In this document: positions 41,368 to 50,780 of the stretch, piece after piece | How positions within the stretch are numbered: position 1 is the stretch's first letter | Layout: each line of letters opens with the position of its first letter | Assembly (NCBI GenBank): GCA_023393525.1 | Contig: JAEWKZ010000078.1 | Location: 1-64,000, forward strand | Length of the DNA stretch: 64,000 nucleotides | Direction of reading: 5' to 3' | DNA from: Pseudomonadota bacterium | GTDB taxonomy: Bacteria > Desulfobacterota > Desulfovibrionia > Desulfovibrionales > Desulfomicrobiaceae | Notes under the pieces: model-generated | The model's input: only the letters and a program-made list of their open reading frames with translations | The model's database searches: none | Told to the model about the DNA's origin: nothing | Made by a program: the position numbers and the translations under genes

Positions 41368-44300
41368 ATGGCTGAAACTCAGAATTCCAAACAGATAGTA
41401 CAGGCCCCCCAGGCTGGACAGACCGTGATCGTGAACGCGGTTCCGGGCCAGGATATCGTGCTCGAGGCTGCTTTTGATCAGGCCGAAGTGAAGATGGATG
41501 GCGGCAATGTGGTGTTTGAATTCGCCAACGGCGGCCAGGTTGTCCTCGACTTCACGGATCTGGCCGAAGCCCAGGCCCCCAACGTGGTCATGCCTGACGG
41601 CACGGTCCTGGACATGCAGGAATTCCTCGCCTCCCTCGGTGAAGGCGACATTGAACCCGCAGCCGGGCCGGAAGGCGGCGCTGATGGCAGTGGGGGAGTG
41701 GGCGAGTACCGGGAAGGGGCTGGTGATTTGCTTGAGGGCGTGAATAAATTGAACGGGTTGGAAGACGACCCATTCCCGGCGTTTACCTTGGCGAGCATTG
41801 AGGCAATTGATGACAATCCCTTGCCCACGGCGGGTGTTGTGAGTGGCGCTGCGGACGAGGATGGACTCCGTCTTTCCGAAGGCGCCCATTTTGAAGGCAA
41901 TGATGATGTGGCGGGTGGAGATAATCCTGCCCGATTTTCTTATCTGGACGGGACGTTGACGTATGATTTTGGGGGAGATGGCCCCGCAGCCACCAGCCCT
42001 TTCGTGTGGAGCCTTGTCGGACTGCCTGTTGTTTTTTCCGAGGGTAACCAGCTGGTTTATGAGGTCGTGGATGGCGGTCTGACGCTGAACGCCTATTACA
42101 TGACCGAGGGCGATTCGTACTTTCCGCCTCAGGACGAGGGCGACTACGAGTATGCCGGGATGGGAGAAGGCCCTGAGCGGATAGACGTTTTCAGCCTGAA
42201 GTTGACCGACATAGATGACGGCACCTTTCGCTTCGAGCTTTATCAGCCTCTGGATCACAGCGACACCTCCACGGAAGACGACATCAATTATAGCTTCTCC
42301 TTTACCCTGACTGACGGATCCGGTGATTCCGTCGTCGGAGGACTGAATCTCGCTATCGATGACGATTCCCCTGTGGCCACCGCCGATGGAAGCGAACTGC
42401 CCTCGATGGTTTTGGATGAGTCCTCTTTTGGCTCGGGGATTGTAGATGCCCCTCAGGAAAGCGCGAATTTCAACATCGCCAGCGCAATCAGCCTTGATGG
42501 GCATTTCACGTTGGGGAGCAATCTAGACGTCGCTAATTCCGATAGCACGCCGTTTGTTTCCATCAATGCAGTAGGCAATAATAACTACGACTACTATTCA
42601 TTTACAGTTACTCAGCCCAATACAACGGTTACTTTTGATATAGATTATGCAGGTAACCAAGGTAGTCATTTTGACTCTACTCTCCGACTGTATGATTCGA
42701 ATGGTCAATATATTCTAAATTCATATCAGGATGATGCAAATACTTCTTTAGGAGGGGGCGGCAGCACTTCGGGGCTTGATTCCTATCTGGTGTGGACGTT
42801 TGCCAATCCTGGGGTTTACCATGTGCAAGTCGGATCGTATTATCATGGACCAATTCAAGGGAATGGCTCCTACCAGCTTCAGATATCCCTTCCTAACGCC
42901 ATCATGGGCAGCGATGCCGGCGACGGCATCCGCACCCTGGCCACGGATTTTTCCGGCTATTTCGATTTCGACTTTGGCGCGGACGGTCCTGAATCTGAGG
43001 GCGAGGGCGTCAATTACGCTTTGTCCTTGGGTGACGAAAGTGTCGCGTCTGGCATTTACGCCTTGGGTGAGGACGGCCAGCCCGGCGAACAGATCATGCT
43101 CAGTCTGGACGGGAGCGGCGCCATCGTTGGCACAACCGAAGGCTCTTCCCCGTATTTCAGCATCAGCGTCGATGCGGAGACAGGAAGTGTCACCTTCGTG
43201 CAGTTTCAGAACGTCTGGCACGGCGACACCGAAGATCATGATGACGCAGTTTCGATCGAGTTGCTGGAGGGAAGCATTATTCTGACCGCGACCGCGACGG
43301 ACGGGGACGGGGATACCGCTTCGGCTTCCCTGGATCTCAGTTCCGGAATTTTCGCCATCCAAGATGACGGCCCCTCTGTTGTCGGCGAGCCGATGACCGA
43401 GACTATCGCCGAAGCGAACATCAATACTGATTACTCCGTAGGAACGGAGCCCGGCGCTGGCCCGGCCCTGGTTTCCGGAACGTTGGCCGGTCTTGTGGAT
43501 TTTGGAACGGATGGCCAAGGGCACTTTGCTTTTACCGCGGATGCCGCGGCGCAACTCGAAGCTCTGGGGCTGGCTTCCAAGCAGTCTTTTTTTGGCCTGA
43601 AGTCCGTTGCCTTGGAGTATTTAGTCACACAGGACGGAAATTTCGCTGTTCTCACCGCAACCGAACCGGATATCAATCCTTGGTCCGGAGACACCAGCAA
43701 TCCCGTTTTTGAACTGCGCCTTAACACGGTAACCGGACAGTACGAATTCCGTCTGTATGACGAATTGGTTCATACCGGAGAACAGGACAACGTTGTCGGT
43801 ATCGACTTCGGCTCCGTGATCCAGGTATTTGATGCGGATGGCGACTCGGTTGTTCTTGAAGGGGCATTCACCATCAATATCCAGGACGACGAGCCCATCG
43901 CAAATGATGATTTCCGTACCATCAACGAAGACACGTACGGCTTGATCGTAGGGAATGTGACGTCAAACGATGTCAACGGCGCCGATGAAAGCCTGAACTT
44001 CAAGAGCTGGGACAGCCCTGACGCTCAATACGGAACATTCAGGGGCTACTCGAATGGAACTTATTCCTACAATCTGGACAACGCATTGGCACAGCGGTTG
44101 GATGACGGTGACAGCTGGACGGAAACCTTCGACTACAGCATTCGGGACACCGATGGCGATATCTCCACCGCGACCCTGACCATCACCATCGAAGGCAAAA
44201 ACGATCGCCCGACCATTTCTGTCAAGACAGGGAATTGGTGGAATGCCAATGATCACGTTGACGAAGCTGCCATGCCCAGCGGATCCGACCCGGACTCCAA

Positions 44301-47300
44301 CGCCGAGTATGCCTACGGTACGTTCAAGGTGGCCGATCCCGACGGATTGGGTGACATCGAGAGCGTGACCATCAATGGACAGACCTTCTTGCTTTCCGCG
44401 CTTGTGGGCAAGGAAGTGGAAGGCGACAGCGGAACCCTGACTATTACCAGTTACGACGACGCGACCGGCGTGGCCGGATACGAGTATGTGTTGGAGGAAG
44501 CCACCACCGATGTCCCCCACAAGTTTGAGATCGACACGTTCACGTTGACAACCTCCGATGGTGATCTGACCTCCACACCGGCCTATATCAATATCGTGAT
44601 CGACGACGATCGGCCGATTGCGCGTAATGACGCGGATACGGTGGATGTTGCCGAGTCGGGAAACAATCACCCAAACATGGCCACAGGCAACGTCATCACC
44701 GGAGCGGATACCGATACTGATGACCTTGGCGCGGACACACCGGGTGCCGACCAGCCGGCTAGAATAACCAGAATCGGTTTTGACGCGGATGAAAACGGTT
44801 CATACCAAGGCAGTTCTGAAGTCGAGACCGTCGGTTCGTCAGGCGCGTCCATCGACGGCAAGTACGGAACGCTTTTCATCAAGCAGGACGGTAGCTACGA
44901 ATATACGGTCGACCCACAGAAATTGCCCGGAGCCACGCTCCTGGATCCAAACAGCGAAGATTGGAGCGTCGAAACGAAAGCTTTTCAGTTGGATCAGTCC
45001 TTCTTCGACGCCAACGGCAAGTATTCAAGCACCGGTACAGGTGGTGTCACCAATGGCGGCAACTTTCCTGCCAATGGAGTGGATAGCGATAATGACAATA
45101 CGCTCTCCGTTCCGTCTCAGCTCAACTACGCAGGAAGCTCAAGTGAAGCTTTGGCCTTTGAATTTGGTGGGCCTGTATCAGCTGCGACAGTCACTGTGTC
45201 CAATTTGTTCCAGAATGAGAACGGTGGAGAAGCTGCACGCTGGCATGCCTTCGATGCCGACGGCAATCGGATTGCAACCGGCATCATAAGCCAAAATGCA
45301 GTCGGAGAGCCTTATGCGAATTCAACATTGGTGACCTGGGACGGCAATAACATCGGCACGTTCACTGTGTCCGGTATCGGAACTTTCGAGACGTTGGTCG
45401 TCGAAGCCGTGCCTTACAGCAATGACGGCTCCGCGCAAAACGATGATTCCGATTTTTTTGCCACAGTAGTTTCCTACGAAGCTTTGCCCGAAGGCGGCAC
45501 TGTATACCAGGAAGTCTTCAAATACGAGCTCACGGACGCGGATGGGGACCATTCCTACGCGACTTTGACCATCAACGGTGTCGAGCCCAATCCGGAAGGG
45601 ACTTTTGTCAACCAGGCACCTGTGGCAGAGGATAATCACTATTCCCTGGAGGGGCCATCCATCACAGGCAATATCATCACCGACGATGACGACGGCGATG
45701 GCGCGGCCAGCGGCCGTGATTGGGATGCGGACACACCGGTTACCAACCTTTCGGTGCATTCGGTCTCGTGGACCGCAGGTGGTGAGCCGCACACGCAGGA
45801 GTTGAACGGAGCGCAGCAGATGGTCAACTTGCAGCACGGTACGCTGACTATCAATCCGGACGGCAGCTACACATATGCTCTCAACGAGGGCGCCAACGGC
45901 GAGACCGACAGCTTCACGTACACGCTTGAGGATGTGCATGGCGCAGTCAGCGGTTCCGCGGAAGTGACTTTTACCATGCCGGACAGCGTTCCCGTGGCCT
46001 ATGATAATTATGCGGTAGCAGAGGAAGGAAGCGTATCTCCTGTCAATCTTGTGGTTGTGCTGGATACGTCTGGGAGCATGTTTCAAGGACAAGGCAGCAT
46101 GGTCGGTACCAGCACCCGATTGGCCTTAGCCCAAAACGCGCTAGACAATCTGTATGAAACTTACGGGGACAATCTGAATAGTGTCATGTTTGTGACGTTT
46201 GACACTGTAGCGACAGTTTGGACCGCAACAAGCGATGGCTCTGGTGGATGGACTTTTTCAGGTACTCCCGTCGCGGTGAATGGGCTTGATAGTGATGGTG
46301 CTGAACAGCTCGCAGAGGGTTCATTCTGGATGTCCGCCGATGCTGCTGCTGCTGCTTTGACTTCTCCGACCGTCAACTCAACGAATGGCGGTCAAACAGA
46401 TTATGAAAATGCATTGGGCGCGGTGGTCGGCGGTCTCGACGGTACGAGTTCTCCCGGTGGTTTGCCCACCTATGTCTACTTTCTTTCGGATGGAAACCCT
46501 ACTCAAGGGGAGATTAATGCGACGGAACGGGGGCACTGGGTTGATTTTATTAATCAATTGCCTCTTAATATTCAGGAAGTTTACGCGATCGGCATTGGTA
46601 ATAATGTTGGAACTAATGCATTAGGCACGGTTGCATCTGTTGCGGGAAATGTGATTACAGTTGTCGACGCATCTTCCTTGCCAGCAGTGCTGGAAAGTAC
46701 GGTCGAAGTTCAACATGGTAATGTGATCACGGATGCCGGAGTTGACGGTACTGATGCTCCTGGTCTTGATGGATGGGGAGAACCTGTATTGGTTTCTGCC
46801 ACGTACGGCACGGAAACAGTTATATTTAGCGATACTGTAACCGAACACGAATTCGTGACCACGGCAGGCTCTATAATGATTAGAAGTGACGGCTCTTACG
46901 ACTTCACGCCGCTCGCTGACGTTAAGGACGATGTCTCCGATATGATCAAATATACGGTTCAGGATGGAGATGGTTCCACGGCGAGTGCCTTCCTGCACGT
47001 GACGACCACGGATGCCAGCGAGGTCGATGCTGTGGATGATATTATGTCTGCCCGCCCCAGTGCCTCTGTGGGAGTAGATCCGGTGGATTTTATTGTTGAA
47101 GTGCCGGGTTCCATGGAAGGCATCCAGTTGGCAATTTCTCAAGTTGTCGCGGACCCCAGTGAGCCTAATTTTTGGGAGTATATCTTTGGAGATATGAGTT
47201 CGAAAACATCCTACTCTCAAGCGTTTTCGACGGATGTCGCAACGGTGGTGTCTGCCGACATCCATGTCCAAGGCTTTCGGAGAGGGGATTCCGGTTCAGT

Positions 47301-48420
47301 CTATCTGCAAAAGCAAGATGGTAATGGAAATTGGGTTACTATTGATTCGAGTAAGGTTGTTCTGGTTAGTTCGGATAATGATGTCCCATTCGCAATTACA
47401 TCGCCCGGAATATATCGTTTCGCGGTATATGGCGATGATGATTCTTCAAATGGTAATTTGATAATTACGCTCAAGGACATCAAGGGGACAGTATATGAGT
47501 ATACTGCTCCACGTCTGGACACAGTTACGAAGAGTTACACAGATGTTGATTGGGTTGCCGCAGCTTTGGTAAGCGGCAGCGTGATCACCAATGATTCCCT
47601 GGGTTCCGAGGGAGCCATGGTGGTCGAAGTGGACGGAACTTCTGTCTCCACCGGGGGAACGGTTATAAATGGGGAATACGGCGATCTGACCATTCATCCC
47701 GATGGCAGCTATTCTTATATCCCGAATTATGCCCCAGATGATGCAGATTACGTTGGTGGTCCGCTGACTGACAGCTTCTCCTATACGCTGGAGCAGCCTG
47801 ACGGTGATTACGATACTGCGCTGCTGACCTTCGACGTGACGCCTCAGTTGCCGGATGGCGCCATCGTCGCGAATTCCGACTCGCGTCTGGCTACTGGTGC
47901 TGACGGAACGGATTATATTTTCGGCACCAGTGGAAACGACACCTTGGAGGGTGCCGGCGGTGACGATTACATCAACGGCGGTGCTGGTAACGATTATCTT
48001 CTTGGCGGAACCGGCAACGATCATCTTGTCGGTGCGGACGGAAATGACACTTTGGTCGGTGGTGCAGGTGACGATCTCATGACCGGTGGTGCCGGTAGTG
48101 ACGTGTTCAAGTATGTCGATGGAGATTTGACTGGCGTCGTCCATGGCGACACCATCACCGACTTCGAGCTTGGGGTAGACGGGGATACTCTCGACTTGAG
48201 CGCTCTGCTGAACGGCGCAACCGACACCAACCTTGCCAACTTCCTGGATTTCGAGGTGTCGAACATCGACTCTGTCACAGGAACCGCGACGGTAGCGGTT
48301 CAAGTCAGCCAGAACGGGGATGGAAACTTCACTTCACTGGCCACCATTGAAGTCAGTGGTGCGACCGGCATGGATGACAATGCGATTGAGACGATGCTGA
48401 AGGCTCAAATCGACATATAA
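41368..48420 (+). CDS. Giant RTX adhesin with retention module, VCBS-like repeats, PPC and vWA domains (LapA/DvhA type)
   Basis: A 2350-residue secreted adhesin. Residues 1-95 form a LapA-type retention module (GQTVIVNAVPGQDIVLEAAF). PAAG at 97-100 is a LapG-type double-Ala site, followed by a Gly-rich linker. Repeated acidic beta domains start with DDSPVA, QDDGPS, DDEPIANDD, DDDRPIARND, NQAPVAEDN (about 337, 665, 838, 1078, 1415) and resemble VCBS/cadherin-like type I secretion repeats. A PPC-like domain spans about 368-511. A vWA domain at about 1560-1760 has MIDAS DTSGS (Asp1566), GGQTDY and LSDGNP. RTX nonapeptides (GGAGNDYLLGGTGNDHL) span 2186-2245, before a C-terminal secretion signal. 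The ATG at 41368 follows GGTGGAGGACACC. Confidence 0.95.
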   Translation: MAETQNSKQIVQAPQAGQTVIVNAVPGQDIVLEAAFDQAEVKMDGGNVVFEFANGGQVVLDFTDLAEAQAPNVVMPDGTVLDMQEFLASLGEGDIEPAAGPEGGADGSGGVGEYREGAGDLLEGVNKLNGLEDDPFPAFTLASIEAIDDNPLPTAGVVSGAADEDGLRLSEGAHFEGNDDVAGGDNPARFSYLDGTLTYDFGGDGPAATSPFVWSLVGLPVVFSEGNQLVYEVVDGGLTLNAYYMTEGDSYFPPQDEGDYEYAGMGEGPERIDVFSLKLTDIDDGTFRFELYQPLDHSDTSTEDDINYSFSFTLTDGSGDSVVGGLNLAIDDDSPVATADGSELPSMVLDESSFGSGIVDAPQESANFNIASAISLDGHFTLGSNLDVANSDSTPFVSINAVGNNNYDYYSFTVTQPNTTVTFDIDYAGNQGSHFDSTLRLYDSNGQYILNSYQDDANTSLGGGGSTSGLDSYLVWTFANPGVYHVQVGSYYHGPIQGNGSYQLQISLPNAIMGSDAGDGIRTLATDFSGYFDFDFGADGPESEGEGVNYALSLGDESVASGIYALGEDGQPGEQIMLSLDGSGAIVGTTEGSSPYFSISVDAETGSVTFVQFQNVWHGDTEDHDDAVSIELLEGSIILTATATDGDGDTASASLDLSSGIFAIQDDGPSVVGEPMTETIAEANINTDYSVGTEPGAGPALVSGTLAGLVDFGTDGQGHFAFTADAAAQLEALGLASKQSFFGLKSVALEYLVTQDGNFAVLTATEPDINPWSGDTSNPVFELRLNTVTGQYEFRLYDELVHTGEQDNVVGIDFGSVIQVFDADGDSVVLEGAFTINIQDDEPIANDDFRTINEDTYGLIVGNVTSNDVNGADESLNFKSWDSPDAQYGTFRGYSNGTYSYNLDNALAQRLDDGDSWTETFDYSIRDTDGDISTATLTITIEGKNDRPTISVKTGNWWNANDHVDEAAMPSGSDPDSNAEYAYGTFKVADPDGLGDIESVTINGQTFLLSALVGKEVEGDSGTLTITSYDDATGVAGYEYVLEEATTDVPHKFEIDTFTLTTSDGDLTSTPAYINIVIDDDRPIARNDADTVDVAESGNNHPNMATGNVITGADTDTDDLGADTPGADQPARITRIGFDADENGSYQGSSEVETVGSSGASIDGKYGTLFIKQDGSYEYTVDPQKLPGATLLDPNSEDWSVETKAFQLDQSFFDANGKYSSTGTGGVTNGGNFPANGVDSDNDNTLSVPSQLNYAGSSSEALAFEFGGPVSAATVTVSNLFQNENGGEAARWHAFDADGNRIATGIISQNAVGEPYANSTLVTWDGNNIGTFTVSGIGTFETLVVEAVPYSNDGSAQNDDSDFFATVVSYEALPEGGTVYQEVFKYELTDADGDHSYATLTINGVEPNPEGTFVNQAPVAEDNHYSLEGPSITGNIITDDDDGDGAASGRDWDADTPVTNLSVHSVSWTAGGEPHTQELNGAQQMVNLQHGTLTINPDGSYTYALNEGANGETDSFTYTLEDVHGAVSGSAEVTFTMPDSVPVAYDNYAVAEEGSVSPVNLVVVLDTSGSMFQGQGSMVGTSTRLALAQNALDNLYETYGDNLNSVMFVTFDTVATVWTATSDGSGGWTFSGTPVAVNGLDSDGAEQLAEGSFWMSADAAAAALTSPTVNSTNGGQTDYENALGAVVGGLDGTSSPGGLPTYVYFLSDGNPTQGEINATERGHWVDFINQLPLNIQEVYAIGIGNNVGTNALGTVASVAGNVITVVDASSLPAVLESTVEVQHGNVITDAGVDGTDAPGLDGWGEPVLVSATYGTETVIFSDTVTEHEFVTTAGSIMIRSDGSYDFTPLADVKDDVSDMIKYTVQDGDGSTASAFLHVTTTDASEVDAVDDIMSARPSASVGVDPVDFIVEVPGSMEGIQLAISQVVADPSEPNFWEYIFGDMSSKTSYSQAFSTDVATVVSADIHVQGFRRGDSGSVYLQKQDGNGNWVTIDSSKVVLVSSDNDVPFAITSPGIYRFAVYGDDDSSNGNLIITLKDIKGTVYEYTAPRLDTVTKSYTDVDWVAAALVSGSVITNDSLGSEGAMVVEVDGTSVSTGGTVINGEYGDLTIHPDGSYSYIPNYAPDDADYVGGPLTDSFSYTLEQPDGDYDTALLTFDVTPQLPDGAIVANSDSRLATGADGTDYIFGTSGNDTLEGAGGDDYINGGAGNDYLLGGTGNDHLVGADGNDTLVGGAGDDLMTGGAGSDVFKYVDGDLTGVVHGDTITDFELGVDGDTLDLSALLNGATDTNLANFLDFEVSNIDSVTGTATVAVQVSQNGDGNFTSLATIEVSGATGMDDNAIETMLKAQIDI

Positions 48421-48426
48421 TGTTTG

Positions 48427-48457
48427 GGGGAGGAGATGTTACATCTCCTCCCCTTTT
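48427..48457 (+). terminator. Terminator after the adhesin gene
   Basis: GGGGAGGAGAT (48427-48437) and ATCTCCTCCCC (48443-48453) form a perfect 11-bp stem followed by TTTT. The genes behind it probably need another promoter or read-through. Confidence 0.92.
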
Positions 48458-48570
48458 GATATCGCAATGAAATGGATGGATGTGCTTTATGTTTTCTTCC
48501 AGTACCCGCGCATCGCTTGTTATCCTTTGAACCTGTTGAAATTATATATGCAAACGCGTAGAGAGCGGCC

Positions 48571-49101
48571 ATGACAATTTTTCCCTTCAACCCTCTCGAA
48601 CTCCAATTCACCCAAACCGGCCATTTCTGGCCCGAGCCGGAATCTTCGGATTTTCTGCGAGTGGTCGAATTCGCGGGCTTTCAGGTTCCTGAGGGTGGGC
48701 TTGTTCTGGCTCCGCCTTTCGGGGGGGAGCTGACCGTGTGGCCTGACGGGCAGTATTCGTTCGTCTGCCCCGAGTCCGAGGCCGGTGGGCAGGCCATGGT
48801 CGCCACGCATTACAGTTATGTTGTCGAAGCCCTGGACGGCACAACCTCTGTCGGCACCTTCGCCCTTGGTGAACAGGCCCAGGAAGAGATCATGCCCGAC
48901 TTCCAGTCCTGGTCCCTGGACGATATCCTGGCTCTGGAGGACATTGTCGGGTTGACCATGGCCGCTCCTGCTCCCGTGGCGGAGCTTTCCGGTTTCGAGG
49001 CGCAGGGCGCGTCTGGAGCCGGTCTGGATTTGAACCTGGAGGCGGGAGATCTGACCTTCGACATTCTCGAACATGCGATCAAAACTTCATGGGAATCATA
49101 G
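48571..49101 (+). CDS. Unknown 176-residue protein between adhesin and TolC genes
   Basis: I do not recognise a family. There is no signal peptide and no membrane helix. Residues about 45-95 (GGELTVWPDGQYSFVCPE, followed by SYVVEALDGTTS) resemble one VCBS-like beta repeat of the adhesin (compare LTINPDGSYTYALNEG). The C-terminal 60 residues are rich in Ala, Leu, Asp and Glu (LDDILALEDIVGL, LDLNLEAGDLTF) and end in a helix, like the C-terminal signal of type I secretion substrates. It is 147 bp from the tolC start and clearly belongs to the adhesin locus. It may be a second secreted substrate, but that is inference. Confidence 0.8.
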   Translation: MTIFPFNPLELQFTQTGHFWPEPESSDFLRVVEFAGFQVPEGGLVLAPPFGGELTVWPDGQYSFVCPESEAGGQAMVATHYSYVVEALDGTTSVGTFALGEQAQEEIMPDFQSWSLDDILALEDIVGLTMAAPAPVAELSGFEAQGASGAGLDLNLEAGDLTFDILEHAIKTSWES

Positions 49102-49248
49102 GATTGTCCTACGATGTTGGTAAGACGCCAGTTTTCTTTAAAAAAAGCGGGTGCAAAACTTCCTGGTTCCGTTTACAAGCACGCATGCTGTAGTTACATG
49201 AAAACAATGCGAGATGTTGTCTTACCCGTTAGCAAGGAGAGGATATTT

Positions 49249-50580
49249 ATGAATGCGAAAAAAACGAGTCTTGCTCTTGTCCTGTCGGTGATGTTTTCGG
49301 CCAGTGTGGCTCTGGCCGAAGATAGCATCACCATCCAGAAAAGCGTTATCGACACTCTGCGCTATGCACCTCGCCTGGAAATGATCAAACACAACCGCGA
49401 AGCAGTGGGCCATGATTTGGACAAGTCCAAGGGCCGCTGGTATCCCAAGCTCGACATCCGTGGCGGGTACGGGACGGATTCGTATGACCAGGAAAACAAC
49501 CCTGACGATAGCGATTGGAATTCCCGTTCGGAGATTTCCGTCACTCTGAGCCAGCGCCTCTATGACGGCGGCGAGGGTTTCAGTCAGATCCGATTGGATG
49601 AGCGGCGGGCGGCCTCCCTGGATCACCGGGTCTTCGACAACGCCGAGTCCCTGGCTTTGGACGCGGTCATCGCCAATCTGGAAGTTTTCCGCCAGCGCGA
49701 ACTTCTTTTCCTGGCCGAGGAGAACGCCAAGGCCCACCGCGACATCCTGGCATCCTTGAAAGAGCGCGAGGAAGCCGGAGCGGGCAGCGTGGCCGACGTG
49801 AAGCAGACCCAGGCCCGTCTGTCCATGGCTCAGGCCTCCATCGAGAAAACCCGCTCGGCCCTTCAGGCGGCCCTGAATGAATACCAGCGTCTGACCGGCG
49901 TGCTGCCCGGCAAGATCGCCATGACCCCCTATCCCCAGGATCTTCTTCCCGCGTCCCTGGAGGACATGACCGCCCAGGCCGTCGCGGGCAATCCCAAGAT
50001 CAGCGCCGCCGGCGAGGATGTGAACGCCGAAGCCGAGCGCGTGAACATCGCCAAGGCCAATTATCATCCGTACGTCTATCTGGAGCTGTCCTCCACGTAT
50101 TCCGACGGCGTCGAGAACCAGGAATACTGGGAGCGCACCGACGCGGCCATGGTCCGCTTCAACTGGAACCTGTTCAACGGCGGTTCCGACCTGGCCGGCC
50201 ACAAGGCCACCAAGGCCCGCAAGCGCCAGGCCGAAGCCGACAAGTACGACCTGACCCTGGCCGTGGAGAACGAGACCAAGACCACCTGGTCCCAGTATCA
50301 GTCCTCGCTGAACGAGGTGAAGGAATACACGCAGGCCGTGCAGTTCAACCGCGACACCAAGGAAATCTACCTGGAGCAGTTCGGCGTGGCGCAGCGTAGC
50401 CTGCTCGATGTGCTCGATTCCGAGAACGAAGTGTTCCAGTCTTCCAGCCAGCTGGTCACCTCCAGCGTGAACGAGCAGATCGCGGCCTACAAGCTCATGG
50501 CCCTGTCCGGCAAGCTGATAAACGCTCTGGGCGTCGACCCGGCCCTGTACAAGGACCCGGCCGTGTACACCCAGGAATAG
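49249..50580 (+). CDS. TolC-family outer-membrane channel (LapE-like)
   Basis: The outer-membrane exit duct for type I secretion. A signal peptide (SLALVLSVMFSASVALA) ends before EDSITI. Two repeats of long helices and strands follow (for example LAEENAKAHRDILASLKER and LAVENETKTTWSQYQSSLNE), typical of TolC-like proteins. From the ATG at 49249 with a strong AAGGAGAGG site it has 443 residues; the in-frame extension to 49114 lacks a ribosome site and is rejected. With LapB- and LapC-like proteins it completes the export machine. It is in the same direction as the adhesin and ends at a strong terminator. Confidence 0.93.
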   Translation: MNAKKTSLALVLSVMFSASVALAEDSITIQKSVIDTLRYAPRLEMIKHNREAVGHDLDKSKGRWYPKLDIRGGYGTDSYDQENNPDDSDWNSRSEISVTLSQRLYDGGEGFSQIRLDERRAASLDHRVFDNAESLALDAVIANLEVFRQRELLFLAEENAKAHRDILASLKEREEAGAGSVADVKQTQARLSMAQASIEKTRSALQAALNEYQRLTGVLPGKIAMTPYPQDLLPASLEDMTAQAVAGNPKISAAGEDVNAEAERVNIAKANYHPYVYLELSSTYSDGVENQEYWERTDAAMVRFNWNLFNGGSDLAGHKATKARKRQAEADKYDLTLAVENETKTTWSQYQSSLNEVKEYTQAVQFNRDTKEIYLEQFGVAQRSLLDVLDSENEVFQSSSQLVTSSVNEQIAAYKLMALSGKLINALGVDPALYKDPAVYTQE

Positions 50581-50616
50581 CCGCACAGGGCGCATCGCCC
50601 GATTTCGACCCAGCAC

Positions 50617-50650
50617 CCCTTGTCGGAGCGATCCGGCAAGGGTTTTTTTT
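50617..50650 (+). terminator. Terminator after the tolC-like gene
   Basis: CCCTTGTCGG (50617-50626) and CCGGCAAGGG (50633-50642) form a 10-bp stem with one T-G pair, followed by eight or more T. Confidence 0.92.
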
Positions 50651-50780
50651 TGGCTTCTGAAATTTCATGGACAGTCCGCTTCGCCCGCGTTAGTACCTCC
50701 GAGGTTGGCGGTTGGAAACGGCTGGAGCCGCCGTGGCTGGGGTGATTGCGTTGTGGTATGCGTATTTTCAAGGAGCAGAA
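50651..50780 (+). other. Intergenic stretch upstream of the small membrane peptide
   Basis: About 130 bases without a gene. It contains a C/G-rich segment (50703-50740) and ends with CAAGGAGCAGAA, the ribosome site of the 32-codon frame that follows. No sure promoter is visible. Confidence 0.4.

Noticed and set aside
41305..42504. Minus-strand frame of 399 codons at the start of the adhesin gene
   Set aside because: It is antisense to the retention module, with no family likeness and no ribosome site.
47923..48113. Tandem short repeats that could look like a CRISPR array
   Set aside because: They are in-frame RTX nonapeptide codons (GGxGxDxLx) of the adhesin, not repeats with unique spacers.
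49114..49248. Longer N-terminus for the TolC-like protein
   Set aside because: The start at 49249 has an excellent ribosome site and a proper signal peptide; the upstream residues would bury that signal.
50652..50780. Riboswitch upstream of the small peptide
   Set aside because: I found no conserved core of any riboswitch class that I can recognise.
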